Below the pieces are notes generated by a model. It was not told where the DNA came from and did not search any database. It saw only the letters and a program-made list of their open reading frames with translations. Positions 35,868 to 47,486 of a stretch of DNA of 64,000 bases are shown here, piece by piece. The stretch is from Gymnopilus junonius (Eukaryota; Basidiomycota; Agaricomycetes; Agaricales; Galerinaceae). Each line of letters begins with the position of its first letter. Positions within the stretch are counted from its first letter, which is position 1. The position numbers were made by a program, and so were the translations under genes. Location of the stretch: the NCBI GenBank assembly GCA_015501075.1, contig JADNYJ010000001.1, positions 1,364,001 through 1,428,000 of the forward strand, given 5' to 3'.

Positions 35868-37930
35868 ATGGTTCTTAGTATTTCTCGTGTCGCCCTTGCG
35901 CTGCTCCTGGCGACTTCTGCAACCTATGCTCAGTTGACTGGGTCCGTTGGACCGACCTCACCCCTTTCTTCAAAAAGGAACACAATATGCAGTGTCCTAG
36001 ACTATGGCGGCTCAATCGGTTCCTCGGTATAATTCTCAGCTGCAGTCGTTGTTCCCTAATATCTGATTATTTTCAAAGGACATCGGCCCTGCCATTGGTA
36101 GCGCGTTACCAATTGCGTCTTGAAACATTCAGTTCTACTCTTTACGTCCCTCCGGGAAATTACAACATGCAGACTTGGCAAACGTTAACTGGGGGAACGA
36201 AATGGGCCTTCCAGATGGATGGTGTCATCACGCGCACTGGTAATTGTGCCGTGTATTTTATGATTGAGCACTCAGCCGAATGCAACACACCCAGCTACTA
36301 CCAGCGGCCATATGATAGTCATTGAAAAACGCAACCGACTTCGAAATGTATTCCAGCAGTAGTGCAGGAGCTATTCAAGGCAACGGCTACCAATGCCGAA
36401 ATGCTGGGTGAGCCCAAAATTTCCTTTGTTTGCCATTCATTTACTCAACATCCTATTTTAGACCTCGTCTTCTGCGGATCGTCACTTCGACAAGTTTCTC
36501 CGTGCACGACTTAATCTTGGTTGACTGTGGGCTTTTTTCAGCACTAATTTCTTATTGAATTGGTCTTGATTGCCGCCCTCTTTAGCACCTGAATTCCACC
36601 TTATCGTACAAACAGGCTCTAATGGTGAATTGTACAACCTTGCAATCCGGGGAACAAACCTGGGCGGATCCGACGGAATAGACATATCAGGTAATCTTTG
36701 ACTACTTCCTCAAGTTGAAGAAGGTGTTGACGAAGTTTTCCAGGCGACAACCACTGGGTTCACGATGTCGAAGTAACGAACCGGGACGAGTGTGTTACAG
36801 TGAAGAGCCCCGCGTCCAATTTCCTCATCGAAAACATATGGTGCAATCAGTCTGGCGGCTCAGCCATTGGCTCTCTTGGCACGGGCACCGCTATTGAGAA
36901 CATTGTCTATAAGAACGTCTACACAAATGGCGGAAACCAGGCGTTCATGATCAAGAGTAATGGCGGAAGTGGCTATGTCCAGAACGTCCTCTTCCAGAAC
37001 TTCATATCCCGCGGAACGGCTTATGGTCTTAATGTTAATCAATACTGGTCCGACGAAACAACTGCCTCCGGCAACGGAGTACAACTTTCTAACATTCAAT
37101 TTGAGGTATGTAAAGAAGGGATTCTCCACAGTGCAGCTACTCATGTTTGATTAGAACTGGGACGGCGAAGTTGTTGATGGTGTACAGCGTCCGCCAATCC
37201 AGTTCTTCTGCGCGGATGGTGCACCTTGCACAGGCATGACTCTGTCAAATGTCAACATGTGGTCTGCCACTGGCATAGCTGTCATAAAATGCGAGAGCGC
37301 TTATGGTTCCGGAGCCTGCCTCAAGGGCGGTTCAGGGGGGAGCTATGCAGCTACTACAGTTTCTTTGTCTCAACCTGCTGGGTACACTAATCCCCCCTCA
37401 TTGTCGGGTGATCTCTCCCAAGGATTCGCCACCAATTCACCTATACCCATCCCGTAAGTTCTCTGAACTTGACATTTCTGGCAGAATCTAACTGATTGTC
37501 ACCGCGTAGAACCATCCCGTCCACATTTTATCCGGGCGTTCCCCAGATTTCTCCATTGGCAATGAATAGGTGGGTCTGTTCTTCACACGTGAAGAATCAC
37601 CTTTCGAATCCCCGAAATTGCAGTGGTGGATCAGGTGCTCCGCAACCGACAACTTCAAACCCTTCGAGCTCTACGCCAACCCCAACACCGACAGGAGGAA
37701 CTGTGGCAGTGGTAGGACAACATTCTTAAGTATATCATGTGTGAATTTAGTTCAAACCCCGTCTTTTTTTAGTATGGCCAATGCGGCGGCCAAAGCTACA
37801 CTGGACCTACAACATGTGTAGCTGGGTCGACATGTACTTACTCTAACCCTGTATGTGTTTATCGTCAAATTTCTTGCCGAGATGCAATGCTTACATGGCT
37901 ATTCAGTATTACTCGCAATGCCTGCCATGA
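35868..37930 (+). CDS. Secreted GH28 rhamnogalacturonase-like hydrolase with CBM1 (frame breaks near the 5' end)
   Basis: Starts with a signal peptide ([20 protein letters not shown]). The catalytic part is a beta-helix of the rhamnogalacturonase branch of GH28: [77 protein letters not shown]. Such enzymes cut the backbone of pectin hairy regions. A Ser/Thr/Pro linker joins a C-terminal fungal cellulose-binding module ([15 protein letters not shown] ... YYSQCLP). Introns follow GT-AG rules. Three one-base indels disturb the frame: about 36106 (TT for TTT), about 36131, and 36325-36329 (an extra A). The conserved protein resumes after each. From 36450 on the gene is clean. It is either a young pseudogene or carries consensus errors. 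Confidence 0.85.
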
Positions 37931-38030
37931 TATGTAGAATTTTCTGAGTTGCAGGGTAGCCAAAGGAAGTTACTATGTATAAAATAAATAAATCTAGTTG
38001 ACTCACAAAGCCACATGCAACGAGGTATTT

Positions 38031-40188
38031 CTATACTGGTTTGCTTAGCACTAGTTTCTCCACCAGGCTTCTAGTGGCCGCAGCGTCTGCTCGACCTCTG
38101 CTCTTTTTCATGACATGACCCACAAATTTTTGTTCAATACATTCTTGTTGCCAGCGCGGAATGCAGTTACTTCGCTCGGTAAAGCAGCGATCGCTGCCTT
38201 GCACAGCCCTTCGAGTTCGGTAGATGCAGAGGACCCAAGCGAGGATGTAGAATCGAGTGCAATCAGCTCAAGTTCAGTTGCAAACTTCTCTAAGGAGCGG
38301 GAGGATGGGCTAGTGAGCATATATCGAAGGAGGAGTTTACCGGACGTCCCTGAACGGGTCAAAATCAGAATCATGTTAAAGAATAGACAGAAAAGACGAA
38401 CCAGTGATGGTTCTTTCTTGAACCAAGTCGATCAGCTCTCCGAACTGCTCAGCTGACAAGGGGTTTGCGCTAAACGTTTCTTGACGGGCGGACAACTGCC
38501 CCAGGAGTTCGTGTGTCAGCCTGGAGCATTTTGTTAGGGATGGTCCTATGGTAACCTGGAACACAAGAATATTACCAATTAAGAAGGACAGCAGGATCGC
38601 GTTTTTGCCCGTTTCGGCTCGGCGCTTGGCACAGTTGCTCAAAGTAATGTACAACTCCTCCCGGTCTTCGCCGTCAAATGGCACCTCCCGACCATTGTCG
38701 ACGTTGAGAAGCACATCCAAGCTTTGTTGTTTTTCCTGCAGAGATGGTATTTCTCAAGCAGACGAGAACGGATCTGCCATGGAAGCGGTGGAAGGCTTTT
38801 CTGAATGACTTCGATCCGTTTCTGTCGAAAGATAATTGAATTTGGCATAACAAACAAAGGAGAACATATGCTTTACCTCACTCAGGACCAAGACTCCCAG
38901 GTTCGGATCAGGCATGTACCTGTAATCTGGAGCATCCTCTTTGGATCGCAGTCGGAACGTTTCGAATGTATTCTCATCAAATCCACGAGTTTCTTGGGGG
39001 ACTGCAAGGCCTGGATTGGCAATGAGGAATTCGGACTGTCTTTTGATTTCGTGAGCTATGCATTGCTTTGATTATTTTCACTATTTCTTTTTATGAGGGG
39101 GTTGGAGACGAACTGATTGCGGCCATCATGAATCTGACACTATTGAGGTTTTTAATTTCACAACGCGTGCCTGGAGGGTCGCCCTTTCTGTTCAAGGAGA
39201 CATTGACATCACAACGAAGGGACCCCTTGTCCAAATTAACATGAGCTCTGGAGATTAGGGAAAAGGGGAGAAATTTGGCTTTACCTGCTCCATGTTGCCG
39301 TCACTGGAACCTACAGCACGGAGAATGGACTGCAGAGTACGAACATAAGTACCAGCTTCTTCCGGTGAACTACAAATTTGTCAGTACGAGAGGCTGCTTT
39401 TGGAGGCGTTGCTAACCGAATGTCCGGTTCCGAAACTATCTCCATAAGCCCCGTTCCTGCTCTGTTTAGGTCAATATACGATTTTGACGTTCTTGGGTCG
39501 AACGTTGATTTAGCTGTGTCTACATTAACGTTTAATTTTTTGTCAAGACGTATCATGGTGAGTATAACGAACCTGTTCAAGCTGAATTTGTTTGATTCTA
39601 ACTATGATAGATGAAGAATCGGACACCGGTATTTCTAGTTCGCCATTGGTCGCGACTGGAGCTGTAAAGTATCGTCGGTTTGCAGCAACATAAACCGGCG
39701 ATATGAGATTACATACAGTATTGTTGGTTATTTGATATCCAGAGGGCAAGTCGAGTAGAAATAGTGCTTGCGGTCAAATGATGAGCGTCGAGATATGCGA
39801 CAGTTCAGTGCTAGCGCAGTACGGAGGCTAGGTCAACGCATTTGGGATTGACTTTCTGTTTTCAAGGGTCATGTCTGTGGCTCTTGTTCAATTCCGGGAG
39901 ATCACTGACAGGAAGTGTTCCAGGATATGCGGCATCAAATGGCGATACATGTGTGTTTGGAGAATCATCGAGATTCGAAGTAAGAGACTCTACAAAAAGA
40001 ATAAGATTAGAGTAAATTGATTATAAGTGCATGATTACCAGAAAAGAGTTTCTGCCGTGACTTTATTGAGCATGCGTCTCTATCCCGACTATGACTTGCC
40101 AGCCTGGCCATCTTGGATCCTCCTGGTATGTCCTGAGATCATAAAACGACCGTCTTCCAAGGGAGACGCGACTGGCAAACAATGACAT
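38031..40188 (-). CDS. PET112: Mitochondrial Glu-tRNA(Gln) amidotransferase subunit B (GatB/PET112), multiple frame breaks
   Basis: GatB with its partners converts Glu-tRNA(Gln) to Gln-tRNA(Gln) in mitochondria. From the ATG at 40188 it has a mitochondrial-type leader ([18 protein letters not shown]), then [44 protein letters not shown] / [106 protein letters not shown]. The GatB/YqeY tail follows ([12 protein letters not shown] ... [13 protein letters not shown]), stop at 38031. Adjoining conserved segments fall in different frames at about seven places (near 40065, 39826, 39755, 39573, 38737, 38660, 38126), nearly all one base short, mostly in short homopolymers. The gene should be essential for respiration, so sequence error is likelier than decay. 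Confidence 0.9.
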
Positions 40189-40262
40189 GCCGTCATTTTT
40201 GTGAGGCACGGCTTTAGGCCACCTTGAACTTTCCGTATGACGTAATCTGAAGCTTTCGCATT

Positions 40263-43200
40263 TTGGCTTGGTATCAAACGCTGACGGCCGACTCGCAGTG
40301 TCCCCTCATCGTGTGCAACGATGCGGACGCACCTGCCCCGGCTTGCTCTCTCTTCTACTTCTCTGATACCATCTGTGGCTGCCGATCCACCACAATACCC
40401 TTCCAGGATTGCTTTGACGAATCCGACAACGTTGACCAAAAGTTCAACGTGAGTACCGTCTACGCTCAGGTTCTTCAAAATGCCGACTTTGGGAACTACT
40501 TGAACCTCACGGTGGTTGGAACAAGTCCACAGGATATATTGGGAGTGACGAACGACAGCACTAGCTTGTGTAAGTTGTTCTGCACGCCCCGCCCACTTTT
40601 CTTTTCTAATGACATGACAGCAACGCTTTTCACTACAACTTCCGTGCTTACTCTCAATGCATGGTCGAACAGCTCCTATCTATGTCAGAATATGCGGCCA
40701 CCCAGTCCACTTCCAGGCGTCAACTCTTCCGATGGCACGTACTGTCCGATACCCAGTGGTCCCTTTGCTTTGCATCCACTATACCCTGGGGCAGGAATCG
40801 GGAACTTACCACTTTAATCACCCGCCTACGTGCGGTGGATCCTTTCGGAAAGGAGCTTGTCTGCTTGGACGTTCTTACAACTCCACTTGCACCACGGCAT
40901 AAATCGCCCTATGGAAAGCCGACATCATATTTTGGTCCACTGTGGCTCTCGCAATAGCATATTGGCTGGTTGTTGGATTAGCTAGAATTGTTTCTGCATG
41001 GGGCCGCGGCATAACACGTCCTGGACGTGGTATATGGTCCAGGGCCCAAAGTGCTGGTTTTATCCTCGCCAGTGCCATAAGCGGAGAGCGTCTGGCTAAT
41101 AGTCCAGCCCTTATGCGTTTTTGTGAGTTCGCTCTGATTGTCATTTCGACATTTGCTTATCATAGCATGTACGTACAGGCACGCCCTCAATGCGGGATGT
41201 TATTTTCCACACGCAGTGGTGTGCTGTCCTCGCCATGGTGGCAGTAGAGTGGCCCCAGTTTGTTTGTGCGTTTTCTCCACCCCCAATCTATTTTAGTTCT
41301 CATGAGATTTTCTCTCAGATCCTCTTTTAACGCAGACCGCGTGGTCTACGCTCTCCTACAGTAAGCCGTCTCGTCACCTCTCTTTTGGACATTCAAGGCT
41401 TATCTCCTCAGACATCTCGTTGACCCATTCGTCGGAATTAAACCACTGGAACTCTCTCAACTCTACTTCATTCTCACCTCCAGCAGACTTCGCAGACCAG
41501 TTTGCGGATCCTACATCCCCGCTTTTCATCAATGCATCCGCACCCAACGTTCTGTTTTCATTACCCTCAGACGCCGCGCCTGGAATTGCCTCATTTGCAT
41601 ACACTCTTGGTCTTCGTCCGCAGGATTTATTTCCAACATGTTTGATCATTTTCCTCGGCATCGTTGCTGGGGCGATAGTGATTTCAGTGGCGATATGGGG
41701 AATAGATTATAGCATGACTTTGCTTGGAGATGCGACTCACAGCCAGGGTCATTCTACTCGATTAGGCAGGACACGTAGTCCAGGTTTCGGTAGCAGAGAT
41801 TTAGGCGATACAGCCGCTTCTCCAGCAATGGACGAAAACAAATCGTTGACTGGTTCGAATCTTGGAACACCTAACGCTGGTAAATTCCCCGGCACTAGAT
41901 TTGCATTGCCATTAACTGGGTCTGGCGTGGCCTCCGAACGAGGTATCAATTTTCATCGGTCATGGTGGCGGTTTCGTCCCGACGTCGGCACCTTTCATGG
42001 TAATGTCTTACATGGAAACCTCATCCGTATACTTGTACTATTCCATTTGCCCATTACCGTCTTTTCGGCTTATCAGATGACTTTGCCGCGAAGTGTGGTT
42101 GGGACGTCCTCCGTCGTTCTCGCTGCGCTCTCTTTCGTCATATTTTCTATCCTCATTCCAACTCACCTTGTTATTCGCGTTGCATTTACCACAACCAACA
42201 AGCTCTATGACGAGACGAGGACACTGCTGTCTTTAGGGCCCTTGTACAACCATTATCGCCATGGTTCCCAATTGTTTGCAAGTTTGTTTTTTGCAACGAA
42301 CATTGCTTTTGGCATTACGGTAGGGGCAGGTCAGAAGAGTGGCACAGCGCAGGCTATCATCATTCTGGTCGTTGAAGTGATCTCTGCGCTGGTGACAAGC
42401 ATATGGCTTCCGTGGGGTAGTGGCGCAAGCATGGGTTTGATTAGTTTTTTGTTTTGCGTGGCCAGAATTGTAGTCGCAGTCTTATTAGTAATTTTGACAC
42501 CAGCGGTAAGTACATTTATGCATGATCGTTCCAGGTCTTTTTCTGAAGATTTCTCCTTTGAGTAGATTTCGGTAGGTCCTGGTCCAGGCGGCTGGGTCAC
42601 CTACGGCATTCTTATCATCCTTGCCCTGGTGTATCTTGCCTTGCTCTTGATGCTCCTTATGAAGATTACAGAGGGTGTTGTCCGTATTGTTGGCGGTGTT
42701 GGCTTCGACCGTAGCCGACATACCGTGGATAGTGGTCTTCTTGGCGTCTTTGGTCTCCTTGGATGCTGCGGGACAAGGAAACGAAACAGTCGTCGCCGCC
42801 GTTCAAACAAACACAAATCATCCAATCTCGCTCCATCTCAGACACAAACAAGAGATTCGGATCTTTCTTCCTACATGCCTCCTATTGGCGGGATCCAACC
42901 TCTAAGTGTCAACGGGACGGTGACTCCTCCCCGGTTCTTGAATAATGATTCGAGAAAAGGCTCCGCTCATTCTCAACCACCTTCTGTGCTGAAACCCGAG
43001 CAAGCAAATAAACCGTACAAGGAAGAGCTGCTGGATAGCGAAGACGAGGGTTATATCATGGGAGCTTGGCAGCCTTTCCCTAGGCAAGGGTATTCCGCTT
43101 TGGGAGATGGACATAGTGGGCAGCAGAAGCCGAAGGGGTCTGCTCCTGCACCTCCGACTAGTGGTTTCTCTCGTGTTGGCGGAGGTCGGGCGCACATTGA

Positions 43201-43963
43201 CACGCCTTACGCTATTGCAACTGGTTCTACCCACACTTTCCCTTCTATTGGACAACAGAGTCATTCTCAGCAACAGAATGTGAACCATAGTTCATCTGCG
43301 CTTGTTGCTTCACCCTTATTCTTCGAGCACACCAATGATAGTGAGGATGTTCCGGTTGCTTTGTCGAATGTCGAAATGGGCATGAACGGGTTACCCTCGG
43401 GAGCAATGCAACCTGCCCACATACGCACGAAGTCGCAGACGGCTATCGTAGAAGATTTTTCGCCCAGTGGTCCTTCTTCATCGTCCATGTCCAAACAGTT
43501 CCAGCAGAATCAAGCACAGTCCTCCACGCCTAACTATCACAGGCAGACGCATGTGTCCCAGGATACCTACCTTCGGCCACCAGAGGCAATGGCTGCCTCC
43601 AAGTTCACCCTAGGTGGTGGGGCTGATGACGAGGATTCTGCAGATGAGCAAGATAATCAAAGGAAGAAAAGGCCCTGGTATCATATTAGGAGGAGTCGGC
43701 CTCACAGCGTGGAAGGTCGAACATCGACGGCGGCTTCTACGAGTGATCTGGGCAAGGGTGTAGATGAAGAGCTTGGTGGACTGGGTAATGGTGGAAACAA
43801 TACGGCGCCGCAGCCCCAGAGATCGTTTGTCGTCATCCGAAAACCAGCTGCGTCCATGGGCCGATTAAATCAGGCATCCTCTAGCTCCGCCAACGATGAC
43901 GCCAATAGGGCGAGGGCGAGTGCTACATATCCATCAGCTTCAGAAAGGCCTCCCACTAGATGA
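40263..43963 (+). CDS. Large multi-pass integral membrane protein (TRP/Flc-like, tentative)
   Basis: The N-terminal part (from about 40263; true start not found) is extracellular-looking with Cys pairs and N-glycosylation sites (CPLIVCNDADAP, SDTICGC, NLTVVGTS). A membrane part with about eight to ten hydrophobic segments follows: FWSTVALAIAYWLVVGLARI, CAVLAMVAVEWPQFVYPLLT, LIIFLGIVAGAIVISVAIWG, LIRILVLFHLPITVFSAYQM, VVLAALSFVIFSILIPTHLV, AIIILVVEVISALVTS, YGILIILALVYLALLLML. The cytoplasmic tail of about 400 residues is disordered, Ser/Pro/Gln-rich. The layout recalls the fungal TRP-like flavin-carrier family, but I cannot confirm homology. Two one-base deletions break the frame near 40769 and 40918; after 40950 all exons join cleanly. 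It lies head-to-head with GatB, so its first exon may overlap or be lost to error. Confidence 0.7.
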
Positions 43964-44433
43964 CCACGAGTTTGCTTCTTGACGTCTTGTTAATGATAGT
44001 GTTTCGTTTTTCTTCTCATCTTTCTTGCATGGACTTGCACTTGGATCACGACAATTGTTCTTCGAAATTCTTGGATTATGTAGTAGATTTGAGTAATCTG
44101 CACTTGATTTTTTTTTCATGCTCTCTATGCTTTACCAAGGACTCGATTTCTATCTTTATCCACGTTTTTTTCATGTACATTATCATCAATTATTTCCGTC
44201 ATCCATCGATTTTTGCTGATTTCTGAGTTTTATAATTGGCATCCCGCAAAACCAGGTGGTAGGTTGTACTAGGTTAGTAACCAGGCCAATATCAGACCAT
44301 TGCTGCAGTTTGACGAATTGTAATACCAACGTATGTGTAATTGTAGTTAGTAGTTCGTACAGCGTCCCAATCGGTATTACAACAATAAAGAAATTAAGCT
44401 ACAGATTAAATCAGTCCGTCCATGTTACATATT
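43964..44433. other. Convergent 3' flanks
   Basis: Untranslated ends of the membrane protein and CNH genes; T-rich, nothing else seen. Confidence 0.45.
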
Positions 44434-47017
44434 TTACAGGTACATGCTCGACATCGAATCCCGATAATATAGGTCTGCACCTTGATCGGAATTACTCTGA
44501 CACCCTCCCCCACCAACCCAGAACACCCTCCAATCTGCAATGTCCTTCCGATACCATCCGTAAATACCTTCTTCCCTCTTCATCCGCGTCAAGATATCTG
44601 TCGAATCCAAACTATCCACCGAGAAAATAGACGCTGCACTCGACACCCCCTGAAAGCCCTGCGCCTGAGAAAGGCGATCCCAATTACCCCCCACTGTCAA
44701 AAACCCTGCCTCGCCGCCCAGATCCTCTTCGGCCCATACCATCTCGTTAGGGAAAGCACGCCCTTTCCCTTTCGTGTTCATGAAGGAGATGCCCATTTCT
44801 TGAATTTCGACGCCATTTTCACTGAAACCTACTAGTTGCAGTTGGGGTGGGTTGCTGATTAGGTCATTTCCAGCTGGTATCAAGCGTGCGGACACGTGCT
44901 TCGGGCTTGTCTTCCAAAAGACTGCATGTAGAGGCGGTAGCATCGATGATCGAATGGGTAAAGGATAAGGGAGGATATGAGTCCGCTTTCCGCGAGTCAG
45001 AATATGAATCGGCTCCGTGATATCTTCTTGGCCGGGAATGGGCAGTTCACAGCGAACAGGTAGAATCCACTTTGCTGCTGACTCGCGTATATCAAATGAT
45101 AACCTTGCTCTCTGTCTTACACTTGCTGAGCTGAGTGTTGATGAGTAAGTATCTCGAGAATAGATGAGGCCAGGGGGCTGAGGTCCGCCGTCTTCACCAA
45201 GCTCGATTTCGCCCACTGCGGAGTCTGCAAGGCGAATCCAGCCGGCTTTCTTGTCAAAAGCAACAAAAATACTCAGATGGGTGCCATAGCTCAGCGGCAC
45301 GGGGGATGAAGAAGAATTTACGACTCCTCTCAGAGTACTACCGCTAGTTGATCGTTTGTGCCCATGCTGTCGTCCAGAAAATCGTTCGTCCAAATGATTT
45401 CTTGGGTCGTTTATTGATTGTTGTATGAATGCTAGACCACGAGGTTGCGTAGGCGTATAGAATTCCTATTGTGACATTTACATCAGAGTAGATGCGCAAG
45501 ATATTTGTTTGTCCTTACCTTGACAAATCTATAGGCTCTCTCCCCTTTAGGCGTCTCGTACAGGAAGATATTTGACTTTGTAGCAATTGCAAGTAATTGT
45601 CCACCGGTGCCCTTGCCTTTCCGACTTTCGTCACTCCATGTTGCAAAACTAAGTACGGACGCGCCAGCCAAACGAGATCCGGGAGACGCGAGGGACACAA
45701 AATCAGTTGCCCATCGAAGGGGAAGGTCTTCAACCATATCCCACGTTGAGTCATCCGAATTTTGCCTTGGAGGGCTGCCACGCTCAGATGGAGTTGTATT
45801 CCTCGCAATGCTCGGACCAACGCCAGAAGACGGCGAAAGGAAGGGTTGATAAGAGGAGGATGGTTCTGAGCCTGGGTTGGCTGGAGGATCAATGAGTAAT
45901 TTGAACCCACGAGCTATACTGCCTTGAGCTTTATGCTTTTTAGAGGCGTGTTTGGCATCTGCCAGTTGGGAATTTTGTGTAGCAAATCCAATGGTTTCGA
46001 CCCCTTCTGTGCGATTGCCCATCTGGCTAAGCTAATCAAACTCGCAAGATTGTACATACGAGCAGTCCGTGGTGCCTCATGATCAGAGGAATCCTGTGAA
46101 GGTCCAACTATAACCAATACAACGCCTTGGGGAGTGCCACTTCCATGGTCCTCAGTTTCTAAGATGGACATCTGGAGAACACTGACCAAAACAGTTATGT
46201 AAACAAGAAATAAGAATGCAATAGACCTTTGTTGGCGTACCTTTCTCCTCGCCATATTGGCCTACATTGAGCTTCATCAGGTCCTTTGGTAACCAGACTA
46301 CCGACATCAGTCCATTCCTGAGGGAACATGTCTAGTACAGAAAGTCCATCATCATGGCCGACGAGCAGTATCCTGTCTGCTAGTAGCGGTAACACGCAAC
46401 GGATTTGTGACGTCGTATGAGGTAGGAATCGAGAACCAAAGTGATTGATTTTGAGATGTGAAGGTTCAATAGGTTGACTGACAAAGGACAGGGGCCCATT
46501 CAACGTAGATGAATCATCAATTGAATCCGGAGGAGGCTCTTGAATGCTTAGACTAGCTGTCTGGAGGTGCAAGGGTAGATGGGTTGCATTGGCATTTGAA
46601 TGTTGGTTGGCTGTTGGTATAGGGACTGAAGATTCGACCTGTAGCGTTGGTGAATCAAGGCGTAATCGTTGATTGACAGGTGAACTTACAATATCATTGC
46701 CCCATCCACGCTGTCGTCTGCGTACTCTTTCCTCTGGCGTAACGTCTGCATAACGTTCCGCCGCCCTAAAAGCAATCAGCTGCTGGGCACTGGAAAGAAA
46801 GATTCGTAGATAGCACACCTTTTTTCAATCCAACCTCTCCATCTTCCAAATCTAGTGTATCGATCTATCAGCTTCAAATGCGAGAGATACGGCAGTTCCT
46901 GTAATACCTCGAGTTGGGTCCATGCTGATTTGCAAGCTCATCGTAAGTTGGAAGTTCATTTCCTCCTGGGGTTCCTAGAGGATCCTGCTCTACATGAGAA
47001 TAAGGGGCATCAGACAT
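44434..47017 (-). CDS. CNH-domain (citron homology) beta-propeller protein
   Basis: CNH domains bind small GTPases or act in vesicle tethering. ATG at 47017 (MSDAPYSHVEQDPLGTPGG), then a conserved N-terminal piece (LPTYDELANQHGPNSRFG, RWRGWIEKR, AAERYADVTPEERVRRRQRG) and a low-complexity stretch. The CNH-like propeller follows: RILLVGHDDGLSVLDMFP, VFQMSILETEDHG, VVLVIVG, RMYNLASLISLARWAI, LLAIATKSNIFLYETPKGE, RFVKEFYTPTQPRGLAF, HLSIFVAFDKKAGWIRLAD, LQLVGFSENGVEIQEMG. No DH/PH, kinase or clathrin-repeat domain is fused, unlike Rom2, citron kinase or Vps39, so it would be a stand-alone CNH protein. Four or so introns; frame intact. Confidence 0.7.
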
Positions 47018-47486
47018 GTCTCCTGGACTGCTGTATGAATGCGGTGAAAGGCAAGAGAAGTTGTATTGTGAGTAACATTGAGCCGCATCTAAGTCCTTCC
47101 AAGCCATCACGTGCATCGCGCAGCTCTATTTTGGGAGATCAACGGAATCCTGCCCCGAGCTGTCGACTTGTTCCACTTCTACCATGATAGCATGCTTGTT
47201 CAAATCAATAAGAGGTGCTTGCCCCCAAGTTTTCACATTTTTATATTCAAAAGCTGAAAAAGAGGGCACTGGAATAAAAATTCGAGTCAAAAGGCTGTTC
47301 GCGGAATGCAATCTCCTTCCAGTCTACCACGGCGGGGCTATGCCATGACACTCTTCGGAAGGGCACTGAAACCAAGGTCAAGGCAGTGAGAAGCAAGCAA
47401 TTGATCCTGGCTTGCAAGCCTGTGAACACAGGTCGAGAAATAAATTTGGATTTTAATTTTAATAAATTCATCCTACATGTAACAGA
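47018..47486. other. Spacer between CNH and GCP5 genes
   Basis: Promoter of the leftward CNH gene and 3' flank of GCP5. Nothing else recognised. Confidence 0.45.
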
